From positions 79,243-143,242 of the forward strand of contig NZ_MUMH01000018.1 of assembly GCF_002155965.1 (NCBI RefSeq): a stretch of DNA of 64,000 nucleotides, in the 5' to 3' direction. Numbering within the stretch: the stretch's first letter is position 1; every line of letters begins with the position of its first letter. This document shows, in pieces, positions 18,526 to 25,662 of the stretch. The notes beneath the pieces were generated by a model. That model was not told where the DNA came from. It searched no databases and saw nothing but the letters and a program-made list of their open reading frames with translations. Source of the stretch: Allokutzneria sp. NRRL B-24872 (GTDB taxonomy: Bacteria > Actinomycetota > Actinomycetes > Mycobacteriales > Pseudonocardiaceae). A program made the translations under genes and the position numbers.

Positions 18526-19227
18526 GTGAAGCCACGGGTGCTCGTAGTGGACGACGAGGTCGGGGTGCGCAGGGCCCTCCAGCGGGGACTGCGCGCCGAG
18601 GGCATGGACGTGGTCACCGCCGAGGACGGGCCGAGCGGCCTGCGCGCGGCGCTGACCGGTGCTTTCGACCTCGTCCTGCTGGACATCATGCTGCCGGGCC
18701 TCTCCGGCTACCGGGTGCTCCAGCACCTGCGCGCGGACGGTGTCACCACGCCGGTGCTGATGCTCTCCGCCAAGGACGGCGAGGTCGACCAGGCCGACGG
18801 GCTCGACCTGGGCGCGGACGGCTACATCGTCAAACCGTTCTCCTTCATGGTGCTGGTCGCCCAGGTCAAGGCGCTGTTGCGGCGCAAGGCGGCCGAGGGC
18901 GGCTCCGGGCGCTCCCGCCTGCGGCTCGGTCGGCTGGAGATCGACCAGGCCGCGCGCGAAGTGCTCTGGGAGGGCGAGCCGATCCCGCTGAGCCCCCGCG
19001 AGTACGCGCTGCTCACGGCGCTGGCCGGGCGCGCCGGGACGGTCGTCGCCAAGGACGACCTGCTCCGCGCGGTCTGGGGCGACGAGCAGGCCGCCACCCG
19101 CAACGCCGTCGAGGTGTACGTCGGCTACCTGCGCCGCAAGCTCGACGCGGCCGGAGCCGGGCACCTCGTGCGCACCGTGCGCGGGCACGGCTACCTCGCG
19201 AGCGACGAGACCGCAGCCGAGACATGA
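18526..19227 (+). CDS. OmpR/PhoB-family response regulator
   Basis: Response regulator of 233 residues. The receiver domain has the acidic pocket VVDDE, the phospho-acceptor Asp near residue 53 (LLDIMLPG), LSAKD and the conserved Lys of IVKPFSF. A winged-helix DNA-binding domain fills the last 100 residues (LSPREYALLTALAGRAG, VYVGYLRRKLD, VRGHGYL). In-frame GTG codons at 18511, 18520 and 18526 are possible starts; the last gives the standard N-terminus and keeps the operator repeats outside the gene. It overlaps the kinase gene by four bases. The likely targets are its own promoter and the divergent LolA-ABC operon. Confidence 0.9.
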   Translation: MKPRVLVVDDEVGVRRALQRGLRAEGMDVVTAEDGPSGLRAALTGAFDLVLLDIMLPGLSGYRVLQHLRADGVTTPVLMLSAKDGEVDQADGLDLGADGYIVKPFSFMVLVAQVKALLRRKAAEGGSGRSRLRLGRLEIDQAAREVLWEGEPIPLSPREYALLTALAGRAGTVVAKDDLLRAVWGDEQAATRNAVEVYVGYLRRKLDAAGAGHLVRTVRGHGYLASDETAAET

Positions 19228-20567
19228 GGGGCCCGATCGGCGCTGTCCAGCACTGGTGGCGCGGCCGCAGCCTGCGCGGACGGATCACGATGGTCGCCGC
19301 GGCGGCAGCGCTCGGCGGCTTCCTCGTGCTCGCGCAGGTGATGTCCCTGGTGCTCACCAAGGGGCTCACCGACCAGATGGACGGCCAGCTCAGGAAGGTG
19401 CTGACCGCCGCGTCCAGCTCCGTCTCCGAGGGCAAGCCCGCCGCGCGGATGCAGGGCGCGGTGCAGGTCCGCGTGCTCAACACCGCCGGAGAGCCGCAGG
19501 ACGGCATCGGCGCCCCCGACCTCTACCCGTCCGAGGTCCGTTCGCTGCTCGGCGGCCAGGCGATCACGATCTCCCGCAACTACGACTCGACCAGGTGGTT
19601 GCCGACCGTCGCCAGTGCGCCCGACGGCTCGCAGCGGCTCGTGCTCGCCGGCTTGGACGCGAGCGAGCAGATGAGGCTGTTCGAGAACATCGTGGTGTGG
19701 TTCGTGCCCGTGGCGCTGCTCGGCACCGCCGCCGTCGCGTTCACCGCGTGGGTCACCGTGCGCTGGTCGCTGCGGCCGGTGGAGCGGATGCGCTCGGCCG
19801 CCCAGGCGCTGCCCGCCGGTGAGCGACTGCCGCTGCCGGAGGCGCGCGACGAGCTGCACGCCCTGGCCGAGGCGTTGAACAGCCTGCTCGCTCGCCGCGA
19901 CGAGTCCGCCGAGCGGATGCGCCAGTTCAGCGGCGCCGCAGCGCACGAGCTGCGCTCCCCGGTGGCCTCGATCCGCGCCCAGGCGGAGGTGGCCGTCGCC
20001 TACCCCGATCCCGACGAGGCCCAGGAGGTCCTCGAAGAGGTCGCCATCGAGGCCGAGCGGCTGTCCGAGGTCGTCGACCACCTGCTCAAGCTCGCGCGCT
20101 CCGACACGGCCGCGCTGCCTCCGGTGGACTCCGTCGAGCTGAACGGCCTCGTCCGCGACGTCGTGCGCCGCCAGCCCGACGACGGGCCGTTGGTGCGCGT
20201 GGAGACCTTCGTGCCGGTGTGGGTGCGCGCGACCGGCCAGGAGGTCGAGCTCGTGCTGGACAACCTGCTGCGCAACGCGCGTCGCTACGCCAAGAGCCAG
20301 GTGCGCGTGATGGTGCTGCCCGCCGGGCCGCAGGCGCGCTTGGTCGTCGACGACGACGGCGAGGGCATTCCGCCGGAGCACCGCGAGCGCGTGTTCGACC
20401 GCTTCTACCGCGTGCACGGCGCGCGCGACCGCGACACGGGCGGCGCTGGGCTGGGCCTGGCGATGGTGGCCGACGTCGTGCACCGCAGGGAGGGCAGCGT
20501 GCGTGCCGGTGCCTCGCCGGAGGGCGGCGCCCGCTTGGAGATCCGCTGGCAGACCCACAGATCCTGA
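19224..20567 (+). CDS. sensor histidine kinase
   Basis: Membrane sensor kinase of 447 residues. One helix (about 20-45), an extracytoplasmic sensing loop of roughly 110 residues and a second helix (about 155-178) are followed by a HAMP linker. The phosphorylated His is near residue 241 in the H-box AAHELRSPVASIRAQ. N-box DNLLRNARRYA, G-box DDDGEGIPP and GGAGLGLAMV complete the ATPase domain. It is co-transcribed with the regulator through an ATGA overlap. The loop has no recognisable ligand domain; by context it may respond to envelope or antibiotic stress handled by the neighbouring exporter, which is inference. Confidence 0.9.
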   Translation: MRGPIGAVQHWWRGRSLRGRITMVAAAAALGGFLVLAQVMSLVLTKGLTDQMDGQLRKVLTAASSSVSEGKPAARMQGAVQVRVLNTAGEPQDGIGAPDLYPSEVRSLLGGQAITISRNYDSTRWLPTVASAPDGSQRLVLAGLDASEQMRLFENIVVWFVPVALLGTAAVAFTAWVTVRWSLRPVERMRSAAQALPAGERLPLPEARDELHALAEALNSLLARRDESAERMRQFSGAAAHELRSPVASIRAQAEVAVAYPDPDEAQEVLEEVAIEAERLSEVVDHLLKLARSDTAALPPVDSVELNGLVRDVVRRQPDDGPLVRVETFVPVWVRATGQEVELVLDNLLRNARRYAKSQVRVMVLPAGPQARLVVDDDGEGIPPEHRERVFDRFYRVHGARDRDTGGAGLGLAMVADVVHRREGSVRAGASPEGGARLEIRWQTHRS

Positions 20568-20585
20568 CGTGCCAAGATCGGGCGC

Positions 20586-21431
20586 GTGCCGGTTCTGAGG
20601 TCCACCCTGCTCATCGACGCGCCGATCCGCACTGTCGCGGCGGCCGTCCGCGATGTCACCGTCGTCCAGGCGACTGGCCCGCTTTCGCGGTGCACCGCTC
20701 GCGGCGATCTGCTCTGCGTCGGTGACGAGCTGAGCTTCGAGGTCCCGCTCCTGCCCGGTGTCCGCGTTCCCCTGCGCACCAAGATCGTGCGGGCCGACGA
20801 CACCGGCCTCTCGTCGGAGCTGGCTTCCCCTGATCAGCTCGTGCGGCGGCTCCGGCACGACATCGTGCTGGCCGAGACCCGAGCCGGGACCCTGGTCACC
20901 GACTCCGTTCGCTGGCTTTCCCCGTGGGGCCCGATCGGCTCGGTCGCCGACGTGCTGCTGATGCGCCGCTTCGTGCTGAAGTTGTTGCAGCGCAGGGGAG
21001 ACGCGGTGCGCTCGCGGGTGCTCTCACTCGGCCGCTCCCCGGTCGTGGTGGCCGCCGCGATCGTCCACAAAGGACACTTGCTCGCGCAGCAGCGGTCCTA
21101 TCCCGAACACCTCGCCGGGCGGTGGGAGCTGCCCGGCGGGCGCGTCGAGGCGGGGGAGACCGATGAGGCCGCCCTGGTCCGCGAGTGCGTCGAAGAGCTG
21201 GGCGCGGCGGTCACCGTCGGCACGCGCATCGGCCCCGACGTGCCCCTGCCCAAGGGCTACCTCATGCGCGCCTACGCGGCCACGCTCGCGGACGGCGACG
21301 CGGTGCCTTCAGCGCTGGAACACCTTGCCGTGGAATGGGTTCCGGTCGAACGGCTCGCCTCGCTCGACTGGCTCGACCCCGACATCGCCCTGCTCCCCGA
21401 CCTCCACGCACTCCTGGCCGAAGCCCCCTGA
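20586..21431 (+). CDS. SRPBCC-like domain fused to MutT/Nudix hydrolase
   Basis: Two-domain protein of 281 residues. Residues 1-140 look like a START/SRPBCC-type cavity domain (STLLIDAPIRTVAAAVRDV, GDELSFEVPLLPG, DIVLAETRAGTLVTDSVRW). Residues 150-281 are a Nudix domain with a complete Nudix box, GRVEAGETDEAALVRECVEE followed by LGA. The Nudix half resembles MutT proteins that remove oxidised nucleotides. The combination is unusual: the first domain could bind a hydrophobic ligand or simply be a scaffold. It begins 18 bases after the kinase stop and may be the last gene of that operon. A large hairpin follows. Confidence 0.75.
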   Translation: MPVLRSTLLIDAPIRTVAAAVRDVTVVQATGPLSRCTARGDLLCVGDELSFEVPLLPGVRVPLRTKIVRADDTGLSSELASPDQLVRRLRHDIVLAETRAGTLVTDSVRWLSPWGPIGSVADVLLMRRFVLKLLQRRGDAVRSRVLSLGRSPVVVAAAIVHKGHLLAQQRSYPEHLAGRWELPGGRVEAGETDEAALVRECVEELGAAVTVGTRIGPDVPLPKGYLMRAYAATLADGDAVPSALEHLAVEWVPVERLASLDWLDPDIALLPDLHALLAEAP

Positions 21432-21435
21432 CCCC

Positions 21436-21476
21436 AACGGGTCGTTCAGTGCGTTCAACGCACCAAACGACCCGTT
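21436..21476. terminator. bidirectional hairpin with GTGCGTTCAACGCAC core
   Basis: Outer arms AACGGGTCGTT and AACGACCCGTT (11 bp) enclose an inner GTGCG/CGCAC stem. It lies between the convergent Nudix fusion and trpS genes and can stop transcripts from both sides. It shares the CGTTCAAC word with the hairpin at 54311-54363. Confidence 0.75.
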
Positions 21477-21489
21477 CAGGGCTTAAGCG

Positions 21490-22461
21490 CTAGCTGAGGC
21501 CTACGACTTTGAGCGCGGCTTCGAGGCGCGGGGTGGCCCGGTCGCGGGCCCGTGCGGCGCCGAAAGCGCGGAGGCGGTCGAGTTCTGCCAGGTCGGCCAG
21601 CAGCTCGGTCATCCGCTCGCGGACCGGGCGCAGCATCTCCACGACGGTGTCCGCCACGGTGGCCTTGAGCTGGTGGAGGTCGGCGATGTCGGCGCCGATC
21701 TCGCGCGGGCTGACGCCGGTGCACGCACCCAAGATCTCCAGCAGGTTCGACACCCCGGGCCGCTCCTTCGGCGCGTAGCGGAGCTCGCCGAGGTCCTCGG
21801 CGACCGCGCGCTCGACCTTGCGCCGGATGAGGTCGGGGGAGTCCAGCACGAACACCACGCCGGGCGTCTCACCGGAGGACTTCGCCATGGTGCGCGTGGG
21901 CTCGGCCAGGTCCTTGATGCCCGCCCCGACCGCCGGGACTACGCCCTCGGGCACCACGAACACCTCGCCGTAGGTGCCGTTGAAGCGGTTGGCCAGCGCC
22001 CGCGCCAGCTCGACGTGCTCGTGCTGGTCCTCGCCGACGGGCACCCGGTCCGCGCCGTAGAGCAGGATGTCCGCCGCCTGGAGCACGGGGTAGGTGAGCA
22101 GGCCGAGCCGCACCGAGTCCTGCCCGCCGGATTTCTCCCGGAACTGCCGCATCCGCTTGGCCTCGCCGTAGGTGCACGTGCACTCCAGCACCCAGGTCAG
22201 CGCCGCGTGCTCGCGCACGAGGTCGGACTGGACGAACACCACGGCCCGCTCGGGGTCCACGCCGGAGGCGATGAGCAGCGCGAACGCCTGCCGGGCGTAC
22301 TGGCGCAGCCGGTGCGGGCTGTGCGTGGTGGTCATGCCGTGCAGGTCGGCGACGAGGAACACGTCGTCCGGCCGCTGACCGGCCGCCCACCGCCGCACGG
22401 CGCCCAGGTAGTTGCCCAGATGTGCCGGGCCGCTGGTCCTGATACCGGAGAGTTCGGTCAC
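21490..22461 (-). CDS. trpS: tryptophan--tRNA ligase
   Basis: Class I synthetase of 323 residues that charges tRNA-Trp. The HIGH-type motif is GPAHLGNYLGA near the N-terminus, and ADLHGMT and VGEDQHEH form the active site. The second signature reads RTMAKSSG instead of the canonical KMSKS. The GTG start at 22461 is preceded by GAGGAG. The gene is reached only through a leader carrying a Trp-rich peptide and alternative hairpins, the arrangement described for the auxiliary, indolmycin-resistant TrpRS of Streptomyces coelicolor. A second housekeeping trpS elsewhere in the genome is therefore likely, but this is inference. Confidence 0.93.
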   Translation of the reverse strand: MTELSGIRTSGPAHLGNYLGAVRRWAAGQRPDDVFLVADLHGMTTTHSPHRLRQYARQAFALLIASGVDPERAVVFVQSDLVREHAALTWVLECTCTYGEAKRMRQFREKSGGQDSVRLGLLTYPVLQAADILLYGADRVPVGEDQHEHVELARALANRFNGTYGEVFVVPEGVVPAVGAGIKDLAEPTRTMAKSSGETPGVVFVLDSPDLIRRKVERAVAEDLGELRYAPKERPGVSNLLEILGACTGVSPREIGADIADLHQLKATVADTVVEMLRPVRERMTELLADLAELDRLRAFGAARARDRATPRLEAALKVVGLS

Positions 22462-22498
22462 TGCGGAGCTCCTCAGGGGTGGGCCGCGAGGAGACCCT

Positions 22499-22578
22499 CG
22501 ACACAGCGGGGGCCGCCTGCGCGGCGGCCGAAGTGTCGGGAATGCGCAATTGATCCTTATGGCCGCCGGGGGCGGCGC
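22499..22578 (-). promoter_or_regulatory. trpS transcription attenuator (alternative hairpins)
   Basis: In the RNA, GCCGCC (complement of 22571-22576) can pair with GGCGGCC (22561-22567). That second segment can instead pair with GGCCGCC (22523-22529), which otherwise pairs with GGCGGCC (22511-22517) in a hairpin extended by CGACAC/GTGTCG (22499-22504 and 22533-22538). The last hairpin is the presumed terminator. A ribosome stalled on the Trp codons of the leader would favour the 2:3 pairing and let trpS be transcribed. No T run follows, as is common here. Confidence 0.75.
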
Positions 22579-22601
22579 CACCAAAGATTAAGAATGCGCA
22601 T
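22557..22601 (-). CDS. trpS leader peptide (14 residues, two Trp codons)
   Basis: The reading frame encodes MRILNLWWRRPRRP and stops with TAA. The two adjacent TGG codons at positions 7-8 lie just before the segment that chooses between antiterminator and terminator, so translation speed through them reports the supply of charged tRNA-Trp. No ribosome site precedes the ATG. The -10-like TAGAAT on this strand would place the transcript start only a base or two upstream, so the peptide is probably translated from a leaderless mRNA. It is too short to be found by ordinary gene callers. Confidence 0.8.
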   Translation of the reverse strand: MRILNLWWRRPRRP

Positions 22602-22609
22602 ACTTTGAG

Positions 22610-22615
22610 ATTCTA
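22610..22615 (-). promoter_or_regulatory. -10 element of the trpS leader
   Basis: TAGAAT on the minus strand, eight to nine bases before the leader ATG. No good -35 is visible at 16-18 bases. The position predicts a leaderless or near-leaderless transcript. Confidence 0.5.
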
Positions 22616-22664
22616 TCACCGACGCTTCTCGACCCGAAGATCGGGGAGTCCTACCGTCAAAGTC

Positions 22665-22970
22665 ATGTATATCGCGCTGCTCGCCTATGCGGCCCCCGTT
22701 GACGAGATCGACTACCTTCTCGCCGAACACGCCGAATGGATGAACAAACAGTACGAATCGGGCTATTTCCTCGCCTCCGGCGGCAGGCCCGGCGGTGAGG
22801 GGCGGGTGGTCATCGCCAGGCCGATGGCGCGGGGCAAGCTGGACGCGGTGCTGGCCAGGGACCCGCTGGTCCTGCGCAGGATGGCGCGCTACCAGGTGAT
22901 CGACTTCCGGTGCACGAGGACGGACGGGGGGATGCTCGCGTACAACGAGGCGCTCGACGAAGCCTCCTAG
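22665..22970 (+). CDS. YciI family protein
   Basis: Small single-domain protein of 101 residues with the dimeric ferredoxin-like YciI/YCII fold pattern (YIALLAYAAPVDEIDYLLAEHAEW, GYFLASGGRPGG, LARDPLVLRRMARYQVIDF). The conserved His-Asp/Glu pair of the family is represented by EH in AEHAEW. Some relatives dehalogenate or rearrange small aromatic compounds; most have no known function. The ATG of MYIALLAY is chosen because the 20 upstream residues in the same frame are not conserved in type. It is divergent from the trpS leader with about 60 bases between. Confidence 0.8.
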   Translation: MYIALLAYAAPVDEIDYLLAEHAEWMNKQYESGYFLASGGRPGGEGRVVIARPMARGKLDAVLARDPLVLRRMARYQVIDFRCTRTDGGMLAYNEALDEAS

Positions 22971-23051
22971 GTAAAACCAGTCGGGGTTCACCCAGAAGAG
23001 GACTTGTGTGTCCCGTCGGTTGTCCGGAGCCCGGGGGCCGGCGGGTGTCCT

Positions 23052-23168
23052 TTACTTTTTCTTCTTTTTCTTTGCCTTCTCTTTGTCCTTCAGTAGCGCG
23101 AGGATTGGGCAACGCTTGCACCGGGGTTTTGAGCGGCAGCACTTCTTCTTGACTTTTCCCTTGCCCAT
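23052..23168 (-). CDS. 38-residue Lys/Cys-rich small protein
   Basis: The frame runs from ATG 23168 to TAA and begins MGKGKVKKKCCRSKPRCKRC. Four cysteines (10, 11, 17, 20) form a compact zinc- or iron-finger-like cluster. A middle hydrophobic stretch (PILALL) leads into a Lys-rich tail ending in a run of lysines. Codons are mostly AAG and AAA, giving a visibly AT-richer strip than the surroundings. From memory, similar unnamed short proteins occur in other Pseudonocardiales. It faces typA across 170 bases and has an iron-box-like site 43 bases upstream. Function unknown; possibilities are an RNA/ribosome-binding peptide or a metal-handling peptide. Upstream GAGAGGAAC is a loose ribosome site. 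Confidence 0.65.
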   Translation of the reverse strand: MGKGKVKKKCCRSKPRCKRCPILALLKDKEKAKKKKKK

Positions 23169-23210
23169 GCGCGCCCTTGTTCCTCTCAGTGGGGTACCGG
23201 TGCGGACAGG

Positions 23211-23229
23211 CTAGGTTAGGCTCGCCTGA
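23211..23229. promoter_or_regulatory. iron-box-like site (DtxR/IdeR/DmdR type)
   Basis: CTAGGTTAGGCTCGCCTGA matches 16 of 19 positions of the Streptomyces iron box TTAGGTTAGGCTCACCTAA as I recall it. On the minus strand it contains TAACCT, usable as a -10 for the small protein gene, the position iron boxes often occupy. It could equally affect typA, 110 bases away. Confidence 0.55.
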
Positions 23230-23338
23230 CCTTGTGGGCGGTCGGGAGCACGCTCCGTCAGCGGCTATCCTCCAAGTGGGTCACGTGCGCGTAGGAGCCG
23301 GTGGCCGCCCCCTGGCATTTCACTTGAGGAGCCCCCGC

Positions 23339-25249
23339 GTGCCCACCGCACCGACGACCGAACGCACCAGGACTGATCTGCGCAACGTCGCGATCGTGGC
23401 GCACGTCGACCACGGCAAGACGACCCTCGTCGACGCCATGCTGCGGCAGTCCGGCGCCTTCTCCGCCCGAGCCGAGCTGGTCGACCGGGTCATGGACTCC
23501 GGCGAGCTGGAGCGCGAGAAGGGCATCACCATCCTCGCGAAGAACACCGCGGTGCGCCGGGAGACCCCGGACGGCCCGGTGATCATCAACGTCGTCGACA
23601 CCCCCGGCCACGCCGACTTCGGCGGTGAGGTCGAGCGCGGCCTCGCCATGGTCGACGGCGTCGTGCTGCTGGTCGACGCCTCCGAGGGCCCGCTGCCGCA
23701 GACCCGCTTCGTGCTGCGCAAGACCCTGGCCGCCGGCCTGCCGGTCGTGCTCGTGGTCAACAAGGTCGACCGCCCGGACGCCCGCATCGCCGAGGTCGTC
23801 GAGGAGACCCACGACCTGCTGCTGGAGCTGGCCACCGACCTGGAGTCCGCCGGTATCGAGGTCGACCAGGCCGCGATCCTGGACCTGCCGGTCATCTACG
23901 CCTCCGCCCGCGCCGGCCGCGCCTCGCTGGCCCAGCCCGGCGACGGCGAGCTGCCGGAGACCGAGAACCTGGACGAGCTGTTCAAGGTCCTGCTGGACTA
24001 CGTGCCCGCGCCCAAGGCCAACGTGGACGCGCCGTTGCAGGCGCTGGTCACCAACCTCGACGCCTCCAGCTTCCTCGGCCGCATCGCGCTCTGCCGCGTG
24101 CACGCGGGCCGCATCCAGAAGGGCCAGCAGGTCACCTGGTGCCGCGAGGACGGCTCCACCCAGCGCGTGAAGATCACCGAGCTGCTGATCACCGACGCGC
24201 TGGAGCGGGTGCCCGCCGAGGAGGCCATCGCCGGTGACCTGGTCGCCATCGCGGGCATCCCGGAGATCACCATCGGCGACACCCTCGCCGACCTGGAGGA
24301 CCCGCGCCCGCTGCCCCGGATCACCGTGGACGAGCCGGCCATCTCCATGACCATCGGCGTGAACACCTCGCCGCTGGCCGGGCGCAACGGCGGCACCAAG
24401 ATCACCGCGCGGATGCTCAAGTCGCGGCTGGACTCCGAGCTGGTCGGCAACGTCAGCGTGCGCGTGCTGCCCACCGAGCGCCCGGACACCTGGGAGGTGC
24501 AGGGCCGTGGCGAGCTGGCGCTGGCCATCCTGGTGGAGACCATGCGCCGGGAGGGCTTCGAGCTGACCGTCGGCAAGCCGCAGGTGGTCACCAAGACCAT
24601 CGACGGCAAGCTCTGCGAGCCCTTCGAGCGGCTGACCGTGGACTCGCCCGAGGAGCACCTCGGCGCGATCACCCAGCTCATGGCCAACCGCAAGGGCCAG
24701 ATGGAGACCATGGGCGGGCACGGCACCGGTCGCATCCGGCTGGAGTACGTGATCCCGGCCCGCGGCCTGATCGGCTTCCGCACCGAGTTCCTCACCGAGA
24801 CCCGCGGCACCGGCATCGCCAACCACGTCTTCGAGGGCTACTTCCCGTGGGCGGGCGAGATCCGGGCCCGGCACACCGGCTCCCTGGTCGCCGACCGCAC
24901 CGGCGCGATCACCGCCTACGCGATGATCCAGCTGGCCGACCGAGGCACCTTCTTCGTTGAGCCCGGCGCGGACGCCTACGAGGGCATGGTCGTGGGCGAG
25001 AACCCGCGCTCGGAGGACCTCGACGTCAACGTCTGCCGCGAGAAGAAGCTGACCAACATGCGCCAGTCCTCCGCCGACGTGATGGAGACCCTGGCCCGTC
25101 CGCGCAAGCTCTCGCTGGAGGAGGCGCTGGAGTTCTGCGCCTCCGACGAGTGCGTCGAGGTCGCGCCGACCGTGGTCCGCGTGCGCAAGCTGGTGCTGGA
25201 CTCGCACCTGCGCGGCCGTGAGCGCGCCCGCGCCAAGCGGATGAACTAA
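23339..25249 (+). CDS. typA: translational GTPase TypA/BipA
   Basis: Ribosome-binding GTPase of 636 residues, EF-G-related. G1 AHVDHGKTT, switch DSGELEREKGITI, G3 DTPGHADFGGEV and G4 NKVDRPDA lie in the first 180 residues; domain II and the EF-G-like and BipA-specific C-terminal domains follow (HGTGRIRLEYVIPARGLIGFR). BipA assists late 50S assembly and stress or cold growth. The GTG start before PTAPTTERTR follows a GAGGA site; a longer frame from 23177 crosses the iron-box region and is not used. A perfect 16-bp hairpin lies just after the stop. In mycobacteria typA is followed directly by lpqW; here a toxin-antitoxin pair intervenes. Confidence 0.95.
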   Translation: MPTAPTTERTRTDLRNVAIVAHVDHGKTTLVDAMLRQSGAFSARAELVDRVMDSGELEREKGITILAKNTAVRRETPDGPVIINVVDTPGHADFGGEVERGLAMVDGVVLLVDASEGPLPQTRFVLRKTLAAGLPVVLVVNKVDRPDARIAEVVEETHDLLLELATDLESAGIEVDQAAILDLPVIYASARAGRASLAQPGDGELPETENLDELFKVLLDYVPAPKANVDAPLQALVTNLDASSFLGRIALCRVHAGRIQKGQQVTWCREDGSTQRVKITELLITDALERVPAEEAIAGDLVAIAGIPEITIGDTLADLEDPRPLPRITVDEPAISMTIGVNTSPLAGRNGGTKITARMLKSRLDSELVGNVSVRVLPTERPDTWEVQGRGELALAILVETMRREGFELTVGKPQVVTKTIDGKLCEPFERLTVDSPEEHLGAITQLMANRKGQMETMGGHGTGRIRLEYVIPARGLIGFRTEFLTETRGTGIANHVFEGYFPWAGEIRARHTGSLVADRTGAITAYAMIQLADRGTFFVEPGADAYEGMVVGENPRSEDLDVNVCREKKLTNMRQSSADVMETLARPRKLSLEEALEFCASDECVEVAPTVVRVRKLVLDSHLRGRERARAKRMN

Positions 25250-25266
25250 GCACAGCGCTTGAACGC

Positions 25267-25302
25267 TGAGGGCCCGCCGGGAACCGTCCCGGCGGGCCCT
25301 CA
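25267..25302. terminator. bidirectional 16-bp perfect hairpin
   Basis: Arms 25267-25282 and 25287-25302 with a 4-base loop (ACCG). It ends typA from the left and the toxin gene from the right. The outer three bases of the right arm are the toxin stop codon itself. Confidence 0.9.
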
Positions 25303-25662
25303 GGCGTCGGTGGCCTTGGGGTGGCCGGTTCCGGCGTACTGCACCCAGACCGTGCGCTTCTCCGCGTCCAACAGGTACCAGATCCGACCGCCACCGGTGA
25401 CTTCGAGCTGCCACTGCGGCAGGTGGTGGCCGCCGCGAGTGCCTGCGGCCAACTGTCCTTTGAGCCGGTGGTGTCGCGAGGTCGGCTTGCCGGGCCCCGG
25501 TCCCGGATCGGTCCGCATGGTGTCCCACGCCTTGCGCGGGTTGCCAGCCGCGGCGTTCTCCAACTCCTGCCACCCCTTGGCTGCTTCTGTTGTTCCGTAA
25601 CAGATCCGCCACTCCGCACCGGTGACCGGCGGTGCGACGGCGTCCCCCTTCTTCGGGCTCAC
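25300..25662 (-). CDS. type II toxin, RelE/ParE-like
   Basis: Basic protein of 120 residues with the small RNase-toxin pattern: a helical N-terminal half (EAAKGWQELENAAAGNPRKAWDTMR), then HHRLKGQLAAG, LPQWQLEVTGGGRIWYLLD and a final strand ending AGTGHPKATD. RelE-type toxins cut mRNA on the ribosome; a ParE-like gyrase target is the alternative. The GTG start overlaps the upstream antitoxin stop by four bases, the usual antitoxin-first order. It is inserted against the main gene direction between typA and the lpqW-like gene, which suggests later acquisition. Confidence 0.75.
   Translation of the reverse strand: MSPKKGDAVAPPVTGAEWRICYGTTEAAKGWQELENAAAGNPRKAWDTMRTDPGPGPGKPTSRHHRLKGQLAAGTRGGHHLPQWQLEVTGGGRIWYLLDAEKRTVWVQYAGTGHPKATDA

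Noticed and set aside
23258..25612. Very long open frame (784 codons) antisense to typA
   Set aside because: It mirrors typA codon periodicity, has no family resemblance and runs through the terminator. It is a GC-rich shadow.
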